Of a stretch of 12,949 bases of DNA, positions 12,807-12,949 are shown one piece after another (the stretch's first letter is position 1; each line of letters opens with the position of its first letter). Source of the stretch: JAQUYS01 sp964430665 (GTDB lineage Archaea > Nanobdellota > Nanobdellia > Woesearchaeales > SKGA01). A program made the position numbers and the translations under genes. The stretch covers positions 1 through 12,949 of the forward strand of contig CAYSFC010000019.1 in NCBI GenBank assembly GCA_964430665.1, in the 5' to 3' direction. The notes beneath the pieces were generated by a model. It was not told where the DNA came from, did not search any database, and saw only the letters and a list, made by a program, of their open reading frames with translations.

Positions 12807-12949
12807 ATGAAAAAAAATAAAAAAAATCAAGAAGACTTTTCAAAACTAATAATTCTTTCAATTGTTGCGATTGTAGGAATTTTCTCAATTGTATTTATGG
12901 TAAATAACTCTGTTGGAAACAACTCTGTTGATGAGAGAGCAAACCTTGC
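12807..12949 (+). CDS. Membrane-anchored or secreted protein, 3' end outside the window
   Basis: The ATG at 12807 opens a frame that continues to the last base (47 codons visible). The N-terminus is lysine-rich (MKKNKKNQED), followed by one hydrophobic segment (about residues 14-32, IILSIVAIVGIFSIVFM). Then comes an Asn/Ser stretch NNSVGNNSVD with two N-X-S sequons, encoded by two copies of AACTCTGTTG 15 bp apart. This fits a signal anchor with an outward C-terminal domain. AGGTG (12796-12800) lies six bases before the ATG and directly after the RluA stop, so the gene is in the RluA operon. The family cannot be judged from this part. Confidence 0.75.
   Translation, partial: MKKNKKNQEDFSKLIILSIVAIVGIFSIVFMVNNSVGNNSVDERANL

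Overview
The window is AT-rich DNA from an archaeon, most likely a DPANN lineage of the Woesearchaeota/Pacearchaeota/Nanoarchaeota type. The domain follows from archaeal/eukaryotic-type ribosomal proteins (eS8, eL44, eL30), an archaeal NusA-like KH protein, archaeal uS12/uS7 and an archaeal-type isoleucyl-tRNA synthetase. TATA boxes (TTTATAAA, TTTAAAAA and variants) lie upstream of most genes, and many are centred about 26 nt before the start codon, which implies leaderless mRNAs. The lineage is an inference from base composition, gene size and gene mix.

Layout: 1-139 holds two copies of a 42-bp hairpin repeat. 140-1868 (+) carries eS8, a 29-residue membrane peptide, eL44, an HPF/RaiA-like protein and a membrane-anchored protein with six N-glycosylation sequons and four cysteines. 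1956-5084 (+) is ileS. 5081-6949 (-) has a Ham1-like nucleotide pyrophosphatase, a Nudix hydrolase and a metallophosphoesterase. A divergent promoter region (6950-7139) contains a structured leader for the + strand operon eL30 - NusA-like - uS12 - uS7 (7140-8892). Behind uS7 are a hairpin-rich 3' region, a small helical protein and a duplicated CxxC protein. 9575-11750 (-) is a two-gene peptidoglycan-hydrolase operon, and 11858-12949 (+) is an RluA-type pseudouridine synthase followed by a truncated membrane/secreted protein.

Most genes serve translation or nucleotide-pool hygiene. The exception is the pair at 9575-11750: a membrane-anchored N-acetylmuramoyl-L-alanine amidase and a secreted LysM + SLT lytic transglycosylase. 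Together they could cut both the peptide and glycan linkages of bacterial peptidoglycan, a polymer archaea do not make. The amidase also looks circularly permuted: the strand carrying the catalytic Glu, normally at the C-terminal end of Amidase_3, is placed before the GHG zinc strand. This is the most interesting item in the window.

No stretch above 300 bp lacks a gene. The longest gaps are 6950-7139 (divergent promoters and structured leader), 1-174 (hairpin repeats) and 8893-9046 (hairpins and T-rich terminator). I saw no tRNA, rRNA, insertion sequence or convincing CRISPR array.
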